Below, piece by piece: positions 28,905 through 37,414 of a stretch of DNA of 54,805 nucleotides. The notes beneath the pieces were generated by a model. It was not told the origin of the DNA and searched no databases. It saw nothing but the letters and a program-made list of their open reading frames with translations. Source of the DNA: Planctomycetia bacterium (lineage in GTDB: Bacteria > Planctomycetota > Phycisphaerae > Phycisphaerales > SM1A02); assembly GCA_005790605.1 (NCBI GenBank), contig SXUI01000037.1:1-54805 (forward strand), given 5' to 3'. Both the position numbers and the translations under genes were made by a program. Numbering within the stretch: the first letter of the stretch is position 1; each line of letters opens with the position of its first letter.

Positions 28905-31900
28905 ATGCAGCGATTCAAGTTGTCCCCGTCGATGTTCTTTGAGACAGGCTCACGCGGAGTTTCCGCGAAGGGTCAGATCACAAGCCTCCTCGCTATCGCA
29001 CTTGTGGGATCGATCGCGCTCACGCGAGTTTCCTCCGCAGGAGTCGCGTCACAACTGAACTTGCAGGACCCACCACCGGTCGAGCCTGCTCCAGATCCAA
29101 CTCCGGCTCCGATCCCAGAGCCTGCGCCAGCGACGGAACCAACACCTGAGCCAGCACCCGCTCCAGAGCCAACTCCGGAACCAACTCCGGAGCCAACTCC
29201 TGCGCCGGTTGATCCGCCAGCCGTAGAGCCATCTCCTGAACCAACTCCTGAACCCGCGCCAGCACCAGAGCCAACCCCGGAGCCCGCGCCAGAACCAACT
29301 CCCGAACCAGCTCCCGCGCCGGTCGAGCCGCCAACGCCAGCAGTTCCAGCGGGTCCGAGCGTGGATGAACTTCGCGCCACAGCGCAGGCTTTTTCATCGA
29401 AGTCCGATTGGAACAACGCGATTGCTGCGTGGACTCAAGTCCAAGAGGCAGCCCCTGGCGATGCGCAGTCGATTCAGATGATTGAGCAAGCGAAGGCGCA
29501 CCTCGATCAGAATTCGCTTCTGAACCAGACACAGAACGATCTTGGTCTTCTGCAGCAACGCGCTCGCGTGACTGCAGACAACGCGATCGAACGCGCGAAC
29601 CAGCTCATCTCGGTTGGTGACTACAACACCGCGGAATCGGTTGTCGTCGGCGCGCGCGCGAAGCTCGATACTGCGCGCAACATTCTTCCTCAGCCTGAGT
29701 ATGTGAAGCTCTCGACCGAACTCGAGCGATTGCTCGTGCAGGTTCAGGACGGTCGCATGGCGCAGAAGATGGTCGACGAAGATCGCGTGCGCAGCGAAGC
29801 ATCTGCTGCCGCACAGAAGGCGCAAGCGCAAGCCATCGCGCAGCGTCAGCAACAGATCAACGAAATCCTCATTCGCGTGCGTCAACTTCAACGAGAGTTC
29901 AACTACACGCAAGCACTCGAGGCACTCGAGACTGCACTGCAACTCGATCCAAACAATCCAGCAGCGCTTGCGCTTCGTGATGCGATTAAGACGGCGAACA
30001 TGTACCGTCAGTACTCCGAGATCGAAGTGCGTCGCAGCGAAGCGTACGGACAATTCGAAGTCGACAATCTCGCGGCTAGCGTCCCTCCGAAGGCATCGCT
30101 GCCTCGTCCGAAGGGACGCTCGTTGACGGGCGTGCTGGAGTATCCAGACAACTGGATGCAACTCTCGGAAATGCGCAAGCGCAATCAGGCTTCGGGTTTC
30201 CAAGAAACCGCCCAAAATCAGGCGACTTTGAATCAACTCTCGAGCCCAGTTTCCGTCAACTTCAACAACAACGATGTTGCGTCAGTCTTCAACTACATGA
30301 AGCAGACAACGGGCGCGGATTTCTATCCCGATTGGAAGGCGCTCGAAGCGTCGGGCATCAATCCAGAAGACACCGTCACACTCGAACTCGCCAATGTTCC
30401 TGGCGATGTCGCGCTCAAGCGCGTCCTTGAGCAGATGGGTGACGATCTCTCCCATCCAGACTTCGCCATCGAGGACGGCATCATCGTCGTGAGCTCGAGC
30501 GAAGCACTTCGCAAGAAGACTTTCCTCGTCGTGTACGACATTCGCGATCTCCTCTTCGAAGTGCCTTACTTCGACAACGCGCCTGACTTCAACCTTGGCG
30601 CTGCTCTCTCGCAGGGCGGACAAGGCAGCGGCGGCGGTGGTCAAGGCGGCGGCGGTGGAGGCGGCGGTGGCGGGTTCGGTGGCGGCGGCGGTGGTGGTGG
30701 CGGTATGGGCGGCGGTGGCGGCGGCGGTGGAGGTGGCGGCGGCCTCATCGGCGACCCAGCCGAGGATCCAGAGCGCAAGACTCGTGAGGAACTCATCCTC
30801 CAAATCAAGACGATCATTCAGGAAGAAGTTGATCCTGAGGGTTGGGTTGATGCGGGTGGCGATACCGGCAAGCTCCAAGAGCTCAACGGGAACCTGATCA
30901 TCACCAACACCTCGCGTAATCACCGCGAGATCGAGAGTTTGCTCAGTCAGCTTCGCGCGATCCGCGCACTGCAGATCAGCTACGAAACCCGCTTGCTCTC
31001 TGTGACCACTGAGTGGTTCGAGCAAGTCGGTATCGACCTCGATCTCTACTTCAACACGAACGATGACATGTGGAATCAGGCGCGCGCGGCTGATCCCAAC
31101 TTCAACCTCAGTGACTTCTTCTTCCAGGGCCAAGGTCCTGGTAGCCCATTCCAGAACGGTCAGTTGAAGGATCCTGTCATCTTCGGAACCCTCGACGATA
31201 CTCCGGCGTTCTCAAACACTCCGGCAACCGGCGCTGCCTTCGGCGTGCCGGACGCAGCAGGCACTGGCATTGAGTATGTCTACGGACCAGTCGGTTCGCC
31301 AATCCGTCGTCAAGAAGGCTGGGCGCCGATCGGATTCACGCAGAACTCGCTTGGTCTTGACGAGCGACTCGCAGGCGCTGCAGTTGGCGCCGTCGGTCAA
31401 GCCGCGCTGCTCACACCAGCAGGCTTCACGCAGCTCTCCTACATGGACGACATCCAAGTCGACCTTCTCATCAAGGCAACCCAAGCAGATCAGCGCAATG
31501 TGATGTTGTCCGCGCCTCGTCTTTCGCAGTTCAACGGGCAACGCTCGTGGATCACGATCGCGAAGCAGGTCAGCTTCATCTCAGGTCTCACGCCTGTGAC
31601 CGGCGATTCGTCGGGTGCGTTCCAGCCAGATGTCGGCGTCGTGCAGGTCGGCTTCGTGCTCGATCTTGAAGGCGCGATTTCCGCGGATCGCCGTTATGTC
31701 ACGATGAATGTGAACTTCTCGGTGAGCGATGACCTTCACTTCCGCGACATTCCTGTGCAGGGCGCTGCGGGTGGTGGCGACATCGGTGGCGGTCGTGCAT
31801 CGACCTTCACTGGCGTTATCCAGCTGCCAGAAATCAATGTGACCTCGGTCGCAACGACGGCAAGCGTTCCGGATAAGGGAACCATGCTGCTCGGTGGACA

Positions 31901-32108
31901 GCGTCGCTTCAAGGAGTTTGAAGTGGAGTCTGGTATCCCCGTTCTGTCGAAGATTCCGATCGTGAATCGCTTCTTCACGAATCGCATCGATTCGGAAGAA
32001 GAGCTCTCGACCGTGATCTTGATCCGTCCTGAGATCGTGATTCAGCAGGAGAACGAGGACGAACTCTTCCCTGGCCTGAGCGATCAACTCGGCGCCATGG
32101 GCGGTTGA
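28905..32108 (+). CDS. Secretin (type II/IV pilus GspD/PilQ-like outer-membrane channel)
   Basis: The 1067-residue protein has a signal peptide (to about residue 46). A Pro/Glu/Thr-rich segment of repeated '[10 protein letters not shown]' units follows to about 155, then a TPR-like helical part ('[20 protein letters not shown]', '[19 protein letters not shown]') to about 365. A secretin short domain ('[19 protein letters not shown]') comes next, then a poly-glycine tract at about 570-620 and the C-terminal secretin barrel. That barrel carries the classic end '[16 protein letters not shown]' and '[13 protein letters not shown]'. It forms an outer-membrane pore for type II secretion or type IV pili. 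No gsp/pil partners are adjacent, so the system is not determined. Confidence 0.9.
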   Translation: MQRFKLSPSMFFETGSRGVSAKGQITSLLAIALVGSIALTRVSSAGVASQLNLQDPPPVEPAPDPTPAPIPEPAPATEPTPEPAPAPEPTPEPTPEPTPAPVDPPAVEPSPEPTPEPAPAPEPTPEPAPEPTPEPAPAPVEPPTPAVPAGPSVDELRATAQAFSSKSDWNNAIAAWTQVQEAAPGDAQSIQMIEQAKAHLDQNSLLNQTQNDLGLLQQRARVTADNAIERANQLISVGDYNTAESVVVGARAKLDTARNILPQPEYVKLSTELERLLVQVQDGRMAQKMVDEDRVRSEASAAAQKAQAQAIAQRQQQINEILIRVRQLQREFNYTQALEALETALQLDPNNPAALALRDAIKTANMYRQYSEIEVRRSEAYGQFEVDNLAASVPPKASLPRPKGRSLTGVLEYPDNWMQLSEMRKRNQASGFQETAQNQATLNQLSSPVSVNFNNNDVASVFNYMKQTTGADFYPDWKALEASGINPEDTVTLELANVPGDVALKRVLEQMGDDLSHPDFAIEDGIIVVSSSEALRKKTFLVVYDIRDLLFEVPYFDNAPDFNLGAALSQGGQGSGGGGQGGGGGGGGGGFGGGGGGGGGMGGGGGGGGGGGGLIGDPAEDPERKTREELILQIKTIIQEEVDPEGWVDAGGDTGKLQELNGNLIITNTSRNHREIESLLSQLRAIRALQISYETRLLSVTTEWFEQVGIDLDLYFNTNDDMWNQARAADPNFNLSDFFFQGQGPGSPFQNGQLKDPVIFGTLDDTPAFSNTPATGAAFGVPDAAGTGIEYVYGPVGSPIRRQEGWAPIGFTQNSLGLDERLAGAAVGAVGQAALLTPAGFTQLSYMDDIQVDLLIKATQADQRNVMLSAPRLSQFNGQRSWITIAKQVSFISGLTPVTGDSSGAFQPDVGVVQVGFVLDLEGAISADRRYVTMNVNFSVSDDLHFRDIPVQGAAGGGDIGGGRASTFTGVIQLPEINVTSVATTASVPDKGTMLLGGQRRFKEFEVESGIPVLSKIPIVNRFFTNRIDSEEELSTVILIRPEIVIQQENEDELFPGLSDQLGAMGG

Positions 32109-32109
32109 T

Positions 32110-32207
32110 GCATCCCTTGAGCGCTCGCTTTGGACTCCGGCCGCGCGAAGCTTAGAGCGAGCGAGGAATCTGCTGCTTGGAGCAGATTCCAAGTCGCGAA
32201 CGATCAA
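32110..32207 (+). repeat. Structured intergenic element, short copy B
   Basis: This is a deletion form of the family. It has GCATCCC plus TTGAGCGCTC (32117-32126), a shortened P3 (GCTCGCT/AGCGAGC) without the P2, P4 and P5 hairpins, a perfect P6 (GGAATCTGCT/AGCAGATTCC) and a decayed right end (GAACGATCAA at 32198-32207). It starts one base after the stop codon of the secretin gene. Confidence 0.8.
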
Positions 32208-32268
32208 GAGAGGTCGCGACGGTCGTAGGGCAAACTGAGTGAGTCATGCAGATTTGGAATTTTGCCGC

Positions 32269-32299
32269 AGGCTCGCCAAGCGAGCCTCCGGTTGTTTTT
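32269..32299 (+). terminator. Probable intrinsic terminator
   Basis: AGGCTCGC (32269-32276) and GCGAGCCT (32280-32287) form a perfect 8-bp stem with a CAA loop, followed by CCGGTTGTTTTT. This is the best intrinsic-terminator candidate in the window. It would end the secretin transcript, after copy B of the repeat element. Confidence 0.7.
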
Positions 32300-32385
32300 G
32301 CCGCTTTCGGAACGATGGTACGCTGCCCACCCCGCACGGCGAAGCGCCCGCGCGGCGCTTTCTCCCGAGTTCGCTGGAGCCATCA

Positions 32386-32745
32386 ATGCCTGTTTCGCTG
32401 CTGCAAATCCGTCGCGTCGAAGGCGCAATCCGCGTCGACTTCGTCGAGAAAAACATTCTTGATGAAGGGAATCTGCATCAGATCGAACAGGAGATCCGCA
32501 CAGCGATTGACGCAGAGAAGCATCCGCGTGTGCTGATCTGTTTCAAGAATGTGGAGCACATGTCAAGCGCCGCACTCGGCACGCTGCTGGCTCTGAAGGA
32601 CAGCATCGAGAAGAAGGGCGGCGAGCTCCGGCTTTCCAGCATCGACCGTCGCATCTACGAGATGTTCGTGATTACGAAACTGAACCGACTGTTCTCTATT
32701 CACGAGAGCGTCGAGCAAGCGGCGGCCAGTTTCACGACGAAGTGA
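32386..32745 (+). CDS. STAS-domain protein (anti-sigma factor antagonist, RsbV/SpoIIAA-like)
   Basis: The 119-residue protein is a single STAS domain. It contains 'DFVEKNILDEGNLHQIEQEI' near the N-terminus, 'VLICFKNVEHMSSAALGTLLALKD', cited in part, with the conserved serine pair where partner kinases phosphorylate, and 'FVITKLNRLFSIHESVEQA'. Such proteins release a sigma factor or another target by binding an anti-sigma kinase. The next gene encodes such a kinase 50 bp downstream, forming a minimal partner-switch pair; no sigma factor or PP2C phosphatase is next to them. The ATG at 32386 is the family start. Confidence 0.88.
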   Translation: MPVSLLQIRRVEGAIRVDFVEKNILDEGNLHQIEQEIRTAIDAEKHPRVLICFKNVEHMSSAALGTLLALKDSIEKKGGELRLSSIDRRIYEMFVITKLNRLFSIHESVEQAAASFTTK

Positions 32746-32795
32746 CGCTTGGGTGACTCTCGTCACAATTGCAGCCTGCGAGTTTCCACTGCCCC

Positions 32796-33218
32796 ATGAA
32801 CGCGGCTCAGGACAACCTCCGCATCGAACGCAAGTTCTTCGGGTTGCGCCCCGGTCTTGAAGAACTTCAGGAGGAGTTCGCGGCGGCATTGCGCCGCTTT
32901 GGGTATGACGAGGCTGCCGCCTTTGCAATTCGACTCGCGATTGAAGAAGCGGTCGTCAACGCGCATCGGCACGGAAACAAGGGCGATGCTGCCAAGTGCG
33001 TCCACTTTCGAAGCAGCATCTCGCCCAAGCAGATCGACATCGAAGTGATCGATGAGGGTGCTGGGTTCGATCCCGGTGCAGTCCCGGACCCAACGCGCGA
33101 GGAAAATCTCGACATCCCATCAGGGCGCGGCGTCATGCTGATGCATGCCTACATGACGGACGTCGAATACATCGCGCCGGGGAATCACTTGCGGATGAGT
33201 TATCTGAAGCGGGCTTGA
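32796..33218 (+). CDS. RsbW/SpoIIAB-type histidine-kinase-like ATPase (anti-sigma kinase)
   Basis: The 140-residue protein is a single GHKL ATPase domain. The N-box 'IEEAVVNAHRHGNKGD', G1 box 'VIDEGAGFDP' and G2 box 'SGRGVMLMHAYM' are all visible. It probably phosphorylates the STAS protein encoded just upstream and holds a sigma factor or other regulator until released. The ATG at 32796 is preferred; TTG at 32769 is in frame. The stop codon TGA (33216-33218) coincides with the TTGA at the left end of repeat element C. Confidence 0.87.
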   Translation: MNAAQDNLRIERKFFGLRPGLEELQEEFAAALRRFGYDEAAAFAIRLAIEEAVVNAHRHGNKGDAAKCVHFRSSISPKQIDIEVIDEGAGFDPGAVPDPTREENLDIPSGRGVMLMHAYMTDVEYIAPGNHLRMSYLKRA

Positions 33219-33444
33219 CTCTGACTTGCCGCTGCAAGGCCAGCGGCAAAAACGCTGCACTCGCTTTGGACTCTAGCGGACCGAGTGAATCGGCAGCGCC
33301 CGAGATCGGGCTTCGTGAGTCAATCGAGCGCTTAAGAACGAGACGTAGGAATTGCGCCGCTCGCGATTCACTCGTGGCGGCGCAGTCGAAAGCGAGCGAG
33401 GAATCCGCAGCGCTGCGCTGCGGATTCAAGTCGCGAGCGCTCAA
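33215..33444 (+). repeat. Structured intergenic element, copy C
   Basis: A shortened left end (TTGACTC) is followed by P2 (TTGCCGCTG/CAGCGGCAA), P3 (CTCGCTTTGGACT with AGTCGAAAGCGAG), a partly mismatched P4 (CCGA/TCGG around GTGAA), P5 (GCGCCGC and CGCGA around TTCAC), P6 (AATCCGCAG/CTGCGGATT) and the right end GAGCGCTCAA (33435-33444). It fills the convergent space between the anti-sigma kinase gene and rny and contains the kinase gene's stop codon. Confidence 0.88.
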
Positions 33445-33445
33445 G

Positions 33446-35086
33446 TCAGCGCGCGATCGCTTCGGCTCGGACTTCCCGAAGGACCGTGACTTTGATCTCG
33501 CCGGGGAAGGTCATTTCCGTCTCAACCCGCTTCGCGATCGCCTCGGCGATTTGGAACGCGGTGGCGTCGTCCGCGTGCCGCGCGTCAAGAATGACGCGGA
33601 CTTCGCGCCCTGCTTGAATCGCGTGCGCTTCGACGATGTGCGGATTTTCCTTCGCGATGGACTCGAGTTGCTCGAGCCGCTTGATGTAGAGCTCCATCGA
33701 CTCGCGGCGGGCACCTGGTCGCGCACCGGAGATCGCGTCTGCCGCCATCACGATGGGCGTGTAGGGCGTCGTCGAGGGAATGTCAGAGTGGTGCCCGGCG
33801 ACCGCATTGAGCACGGCTTCGCTTTTCTCGCCGTACTTCTTGAGGAACTCCGCACCGATGGCGGGGTGGCCGCCTTCCATCTCGTGATCCATGGCCTTGC
33901 CGATGTCATGGAGCAGTCCGCACCGCCGAGCGATCGCGCCGTTGAAGCCAAGTTGATCGGCAATCATCTGGCAGAGGAAAGCAACTTCAATCGAGTGACG
34001 GAGCACATTCTGTCCGTAGCTCGTGCGGAAGTGCATCTTTCCGAGTGCTTCAATCACCTTGGGGTGAAGGCCTCGAATGTCTGCCTCGACCGCCGCGTCG
34101 TTGCCCATTTTCTGAATGCGTTCTTCAATGTCGCGCTTGCATTGATCAACGAGTTCTTCAACTCGCGAAGGATGAATGCGCCCATCGGCGACGAGGCGCT
34201 GGAGCGCTTCGGAAGCAATCGCTTGTCGAACGCGATCAAAGCAACTGACGCTGATGACGCCTGGCGTGTCGTCGACGAGGATGTCGGCGCCGGTGGCCTT
34301 CTCAATCGCGCGAATGTTGCGACCTTCGCGACCGATGATGCGACCCTTCATGTCCTCGCTTGGGATCTTGATGGACCGCACGGTTGACTCCGCGACGCTC
34401 TCGGCTGCGTAGCGTTGAATCGACATGAGCGTGATCTCGCGCGCGTTGTTTCGAGCGTCACGAGTCGCTTCATCGAGGATTTTCTGTCGAAGCGCGCTTC
34501 CATCATGCGCGCACTCTTCTCGAACCTCCGTCATGAATGCTTCGGTCGCCGCTTCTCGCGTCAAACCCGAAACCTGGGAGAGTCGATTTTGCAGATCGAC
34601 GCGAATCCCCTTGTTTTCCTTAGCGATCGCTTCAGCGGCGGCTGTCGTCTCTTTGAGCTCGACCTCACGCGCGTCCATCCGCGCCTCGCGCTGGGAGATG
34701 GATTCCAGCTTGCGATCGAGTGTCTCCTCGCGCTTCGTCGCGCGATTGAGGCTCTCATCGAGTTTCGCTTGCTGCGCCTGCAACTCGCGGTCGACAGTGG
34801 TCCGGCGCTCCGTGGCCCGTTTCTCAGCCGCGAGTTCGATGCCCCGCGCCTTGGACTCCGCTTCCGCTGATCGTTTCTCCGCGTTCAACTCTGCTTGCGT
34901 CTTGGCATCGGTGGCGATGCGCTCCGCTTCGGCCTTCGCAGACTTCATGGAGCGGCCGGTGACAAGTCCAGTGATCACGACGCCGATGGCACCGGCGACG
35001 ATCGCCGTGACCACAATGGTCAGAATGAATCCCGTTGACACATTTGAAGTTGTCGCAGGGTCAGATTGGAGGAGAAGATGCAGCAC
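33446..35086 (-). CDS. rny: Ribonuclease Y
   Basis: RNase Y is a membrane-tethered endoribonuclease that starts mRNA decay. The 546-residue protein has an N-terminal helix (about 17-40) and a long charged coiled coil (about 45-200). Its KH domain carries 'GRIIGREGRNIRAIE', and its HD domain has the metal-binding His-Asp in 'GLLHDIGKAMDHEMEG' and a further 'AGHHSDI'. The GTG at 35086 is chosen because GGAGG lies 5 nt upstream; the frame continues to 35197 without family similarity. It faces the anti-sigma module across repeat element C. Confidence 0.95.
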   Translation of the reverse strand: MLHLLLQSDPATTSNVSTGFILTIVVTAIVAGAIGVVITGLVTGRSMKSAKAEAERIATDAKTQAELNAEKRSAEAESKARGIELAAEKRATERRTTVDRELQAQQAKLDESLNRATKREETLDRKLESISQREARMDAREVELKETTAAAEAIAKENKGIRVDLQNRLSQVSGLTREAATEAFMTEVREECAHDGSALRQKILDEATRDARNNAREITLMSIQRYAAESVAESTVRSIKIPSEDMKGRIIGREGRNIRAIEKATGADILVDDTPGVISVSCFDRVRQAIASEALQRLVADGRIHPSRVEELVDQCKRDIEERIQKMGNDAAVEADIRGLHPKVIEALGKMHFRTSYGQNVLRHSIEVAFLCQMIADQLGFNGAIARRCGLLHDIGKAMDHEMEGGHPAIGAEFLKKYGEKSEAVLNAVAGHHSDIPSTTPYTPIVMAADAISGARPGARRESMELYIKRLEQLESIAKENPHIVEAHAIQAGREVRVILDARHADDATAFQIAEAIAKRVETEMTFPGEIKVTVLREVRAEAIAR

Positions 35087-35552
35087 AGAAACCTCCGAGG
35101 GAGGGGGGAACAATCGATGCCCGTTGTTCCAATGCGGCAAAGCCTTCGGCGATCCGTTCCGATCGATGCTGCGAGCGTGCTGCGTTTCGGCATCCAAAGT
35201 GCATGCGCGAGACCAGATGGTGAAACATGTTCACTATCGTGCACATCGGCTCCGCCTGAGGGGCGAATTCCGAGCGTGCGTCACGCGTAGTCGTATGCAG
35301 TTGTCAGACGCGAACCAAACGCAGAAAACTTGGTGCAGCAGTCGATCTATCGGCCAGCGAACTGACCGGGAGGTTTGGCGGTTGAGACCAACCCTCCTGT
35401 GAACGGTCGCCTCGCGCGGGGCGCAATGGGCAACCGGGTGAAGAGCGGCATTGAGCCGAGGGCGCGCAATCCCGATTCGGGCGCAAGGACGGCTCCCGAA
35501 CGGGGTTGAGTATCCGACGATTTGCCCTCTCGGTCAAGGTAGGATTTCGGAA
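35087..35552. other. 466-bp divergent intergenic region with a strong hairpin
   Basis: It separates rny (minus) from the ABC-2 permease gene (plus) and should hold both promoters. No convincing CDS was seen. At 35369-35397 GGAGG/CCTCC and TTGG/CCAA form a stem with one internal mismatch and a 9-nt loop. The conserved motifs of tmRNA, RNase P RNA and SRP RNA were looked for and not found. It is the longest gene-free stretch not explained by the repeat family. Confidence 0.6.
35092..35096 (-). promoter_or_regulatory. Shine-Dalgarno site of rny
   Basis: GGAGG on the minus strand lies 5 nt before the GTG at 35086 and decides that start over the 37-codon longer frame. Confidence 0.7.
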
Positions 35553-37382
35553 GTGCCGCCGATTGTCCTCTGGTTTTCTCGCCTGCTCCCGACCAATCCG
35601 ATCTGCGTTCGGGTGGTTGCGGGCGGTTCTCGGCGCTCCCGCGACCTCTATCTCCGTTCGGCGTACCTCGCGATCGTCATTGTGGTCCTGCTCATCCAGC
35701 TTTTGGGCTCGGACACGACGATGCGGCAGCTCGCACAGCGGGGAGCGAACGCATTCACCGTGGTCAGTTTCGGGCAGGTTGCGCTGATCGTGCTGCTCAC
35801 CCCCGTCTTCATGGCCGGCGCGATTCTGCAAGAGGCGAGCCCGCGCACTTGGGACATCCTTCTCACCACGCCGCTTTCGAATCTGCAGATCGTGCTGGGC
35901 AATCTGTTCGGACGGTTCTTCTTCGTGCTCACGCTGATTCTTTCGACGCTGCCTCTCTTCATCCTTACGCAGTTCTTTGGGGGCGTACCTGGCAGCTCGA
36001 TTGTCATGAGCGATTTGGTCGCCAGTGCAAGCGCGCTCTTCGTTGCTGCCACGGCGGTCACCTTGTGCGTCACTCGGATCGGCGGCAAGCGTGCGGTCTT
36101 TGTGTTCTATGCAGCGGTCGTGATGTATGTGTTCGCGACCTACGCAGCCGATCTCTATCTCCGTTCTTGGAACTCGCTTGGCGCGGGGACGGGCGCGTCG
36201 TACACGACTTTCTTCGCGCCGCTCAATCCGTTCCTCGCGCTCGAAGCGCTGCTGGCCGCAAACACCTATGTGCCCCGAGGCGCCGAGACGATGTCCAATC
36301 CGATCGCGATCGCGTGGTACGCGTATCCGACGGTGACCTTCTGCTCACTCTCCATTGTGCTCTCGATGGGCATGGTGCTCTGGTCAACCCTCCGTGTGCG
36401 CTCTATCGGTCGTTCACCCGCAGGGGCATCTTGGTGGAACAAGCTGTTCGCGGTGTCCACGACTGGCGGCGAACGCGAATCAAGGCGAGTGGGATCCAAT
36501 CCGATTGCATGGCGTGAGCGAAGCCTGCGCGCGGCGAGTCCTGCAGGCGTTGTTGGTCGTTGGCTGTTTCTTGCGCTCGGGATCTTCGCGGCTCTCGTGC
36601 TTGTGGGACTGCATCATCAGGGTTCGATTTCGCCGAAAGACCTTCGACTAGGACTTCTTGCAACGGTCGGCGCGGAGATGATCGTCGTGTTGCTTACGGC
36701 GCTCAATCTCAGCGCCACCGCGATTAGCCGGGAGCGCGAAGATGGAACGCTCGACATCTTGCTCACGACCCCGATTCAGCCAGGCCCATACTTAGCTGGG
36801 AAGCTGCAAGGTCTCGTGCAGTTCTTGCTCCCCATGATTCTCGTGCCCTTCGCGACGCTCTCCATCGCGTCGCTCTATGTCCTCGGCGGCGGGTTTGGCG
36901 CGCCGGGCGGCGTGTATCTGCAAGAGGTGGTGGGCGTGAACACGATTTCACTTCCATTACTCATTCCAGAGGGAGCGCTTCTTGTTCCCTTCGTCCTTGT
37001 GGCCGCGGCCGCGTTCACCGTGATGATCGGGATGCAGTGGTCCGTCAAGACAAAGGGCACGATCGGATCTGTGATCGCAGCGAGCCTTGTGGTCTTCGCC
37101 ATCGGCGGATTCCTTGGAATGTGTGGCCTCACCGCGGGTCGTGGCGTGCCCTATGTCGGCGCTGCGTTGTCCGCGCTGAATCCAGTCAATCTTCTTGTTG
37201 CAGTCGTTGATCCTGCAGAGGCGATTCCCGAGAGCCTTGGCGATCAGACGGCGGCGCGTGTCTCACTCATCGTTGGCTCTGTCGGCGCGATCTTCGTGTA
37301 TGGCCTCGCGGTCTTCGCCATGCATGCGCAATTGAAACGCTCGTTTATGATGACCGTTCGGCGGCTTGCGGGCTTGAATTGA
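35553..37382 (+). CDS. ABC-2 type transporter permease with two fused halves
   Basis: The 609-residue membrane protein has about twelve predicted helices. The ABC-2 coupling motif occurs twice: 'ASPRTWDILLTTPLSN' near residue 100 and 'EREDGTLDILLTTPIQP' near 400, each followed by a hydrophobic permease half, so the gene looks like an internal duplication or fusion. It should work with an ATPase subunit, but none is adjacent. The substrate is unknown. GTG at 35553 is chosen because the preceding codons are rich in charged and polar residues without membrane character; longer in-frame starts to 35451 exist, so the start is uncertain. Confidence 0.75.
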   Translation: MPPIVLWFSRLLPTNPICVRVVAGGSRRSRDLYLRSAYLAIVIVVLLIQLLGSDTTMRQLAQRGANAFTVVSFGQVALIVLLTPVFMAGAILQEASPRTWDILLTTPLSNLQIVLGNLFGRFFFVLTLILSTLPLFILTQFFGGVPGSSIVMSDLVASASALFVAATAVTLCVTRIGGKRAVFVFYAAVVMYVFATYAADLYLRSWNSLGAGTGASYTTFFAPLNPFLALEALLAANTYVPRGAETMSNPIAIAWYAYPTVTFCSLSIVLSMGMVLWSTLRVRSIGRSPAGASWWNKLFAVSTTGGERESRRVGSNPIAWRERSLRAASPAGVVGRWLFLALGIFAALVLVGLHHQGSISPKDLRLGLLATVGAEMIVVLLTALNLSATAISREREDGTLDILLTTPIQPGPYLAGKLQGLVQFLLPMILVPFATLSIASLYVLGGGFGAPGGVYLQEVVGVNTISLPLLIPEGALLVPFVLVAAAAFTVMIGMQWSVKTKGTIGSVIAASLVVFAIGGFLGMCGLTAGRGVPYVGAALSALNPVNLLVAVVDPAEAIPESLGDQTAARVSLIVGSVGAIFVYGLAVFAMHAQLKRSFMMTVRRLAGLN

Positions 37383-37414
37383 TCGATCGAAATTCTCTTG
37401 AAAGGTGAAACAGG

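Noticed and set aside
33050-33080. tRNA T-arm-like GGTTCGATCCC sequence
   Set aside because: It lies within the coding G1 box of the anti-sigma kinase gene and has no cloverleaf around it.
33133-33444. Open frames across the intergenic elements (for example 33133-33444, 39779-40051, 46328-46597, 52704-53066) giving similar peptides such as 'SARDLNPQR' and 'SKASAAFLPLALQRQ'
   Set aside because: The similarity comes from the repeated DNA. The frames differ by copy, have no ribosome-binding sites, and the changes follow stem pairing rather than codon positions.
35087-35552. tmRNA, RNase P RNA, SRP RNA or 6S RNA gene in the long gap
   Set aside because: Their conserved sequence cores were not seen; only one hairpin was found.
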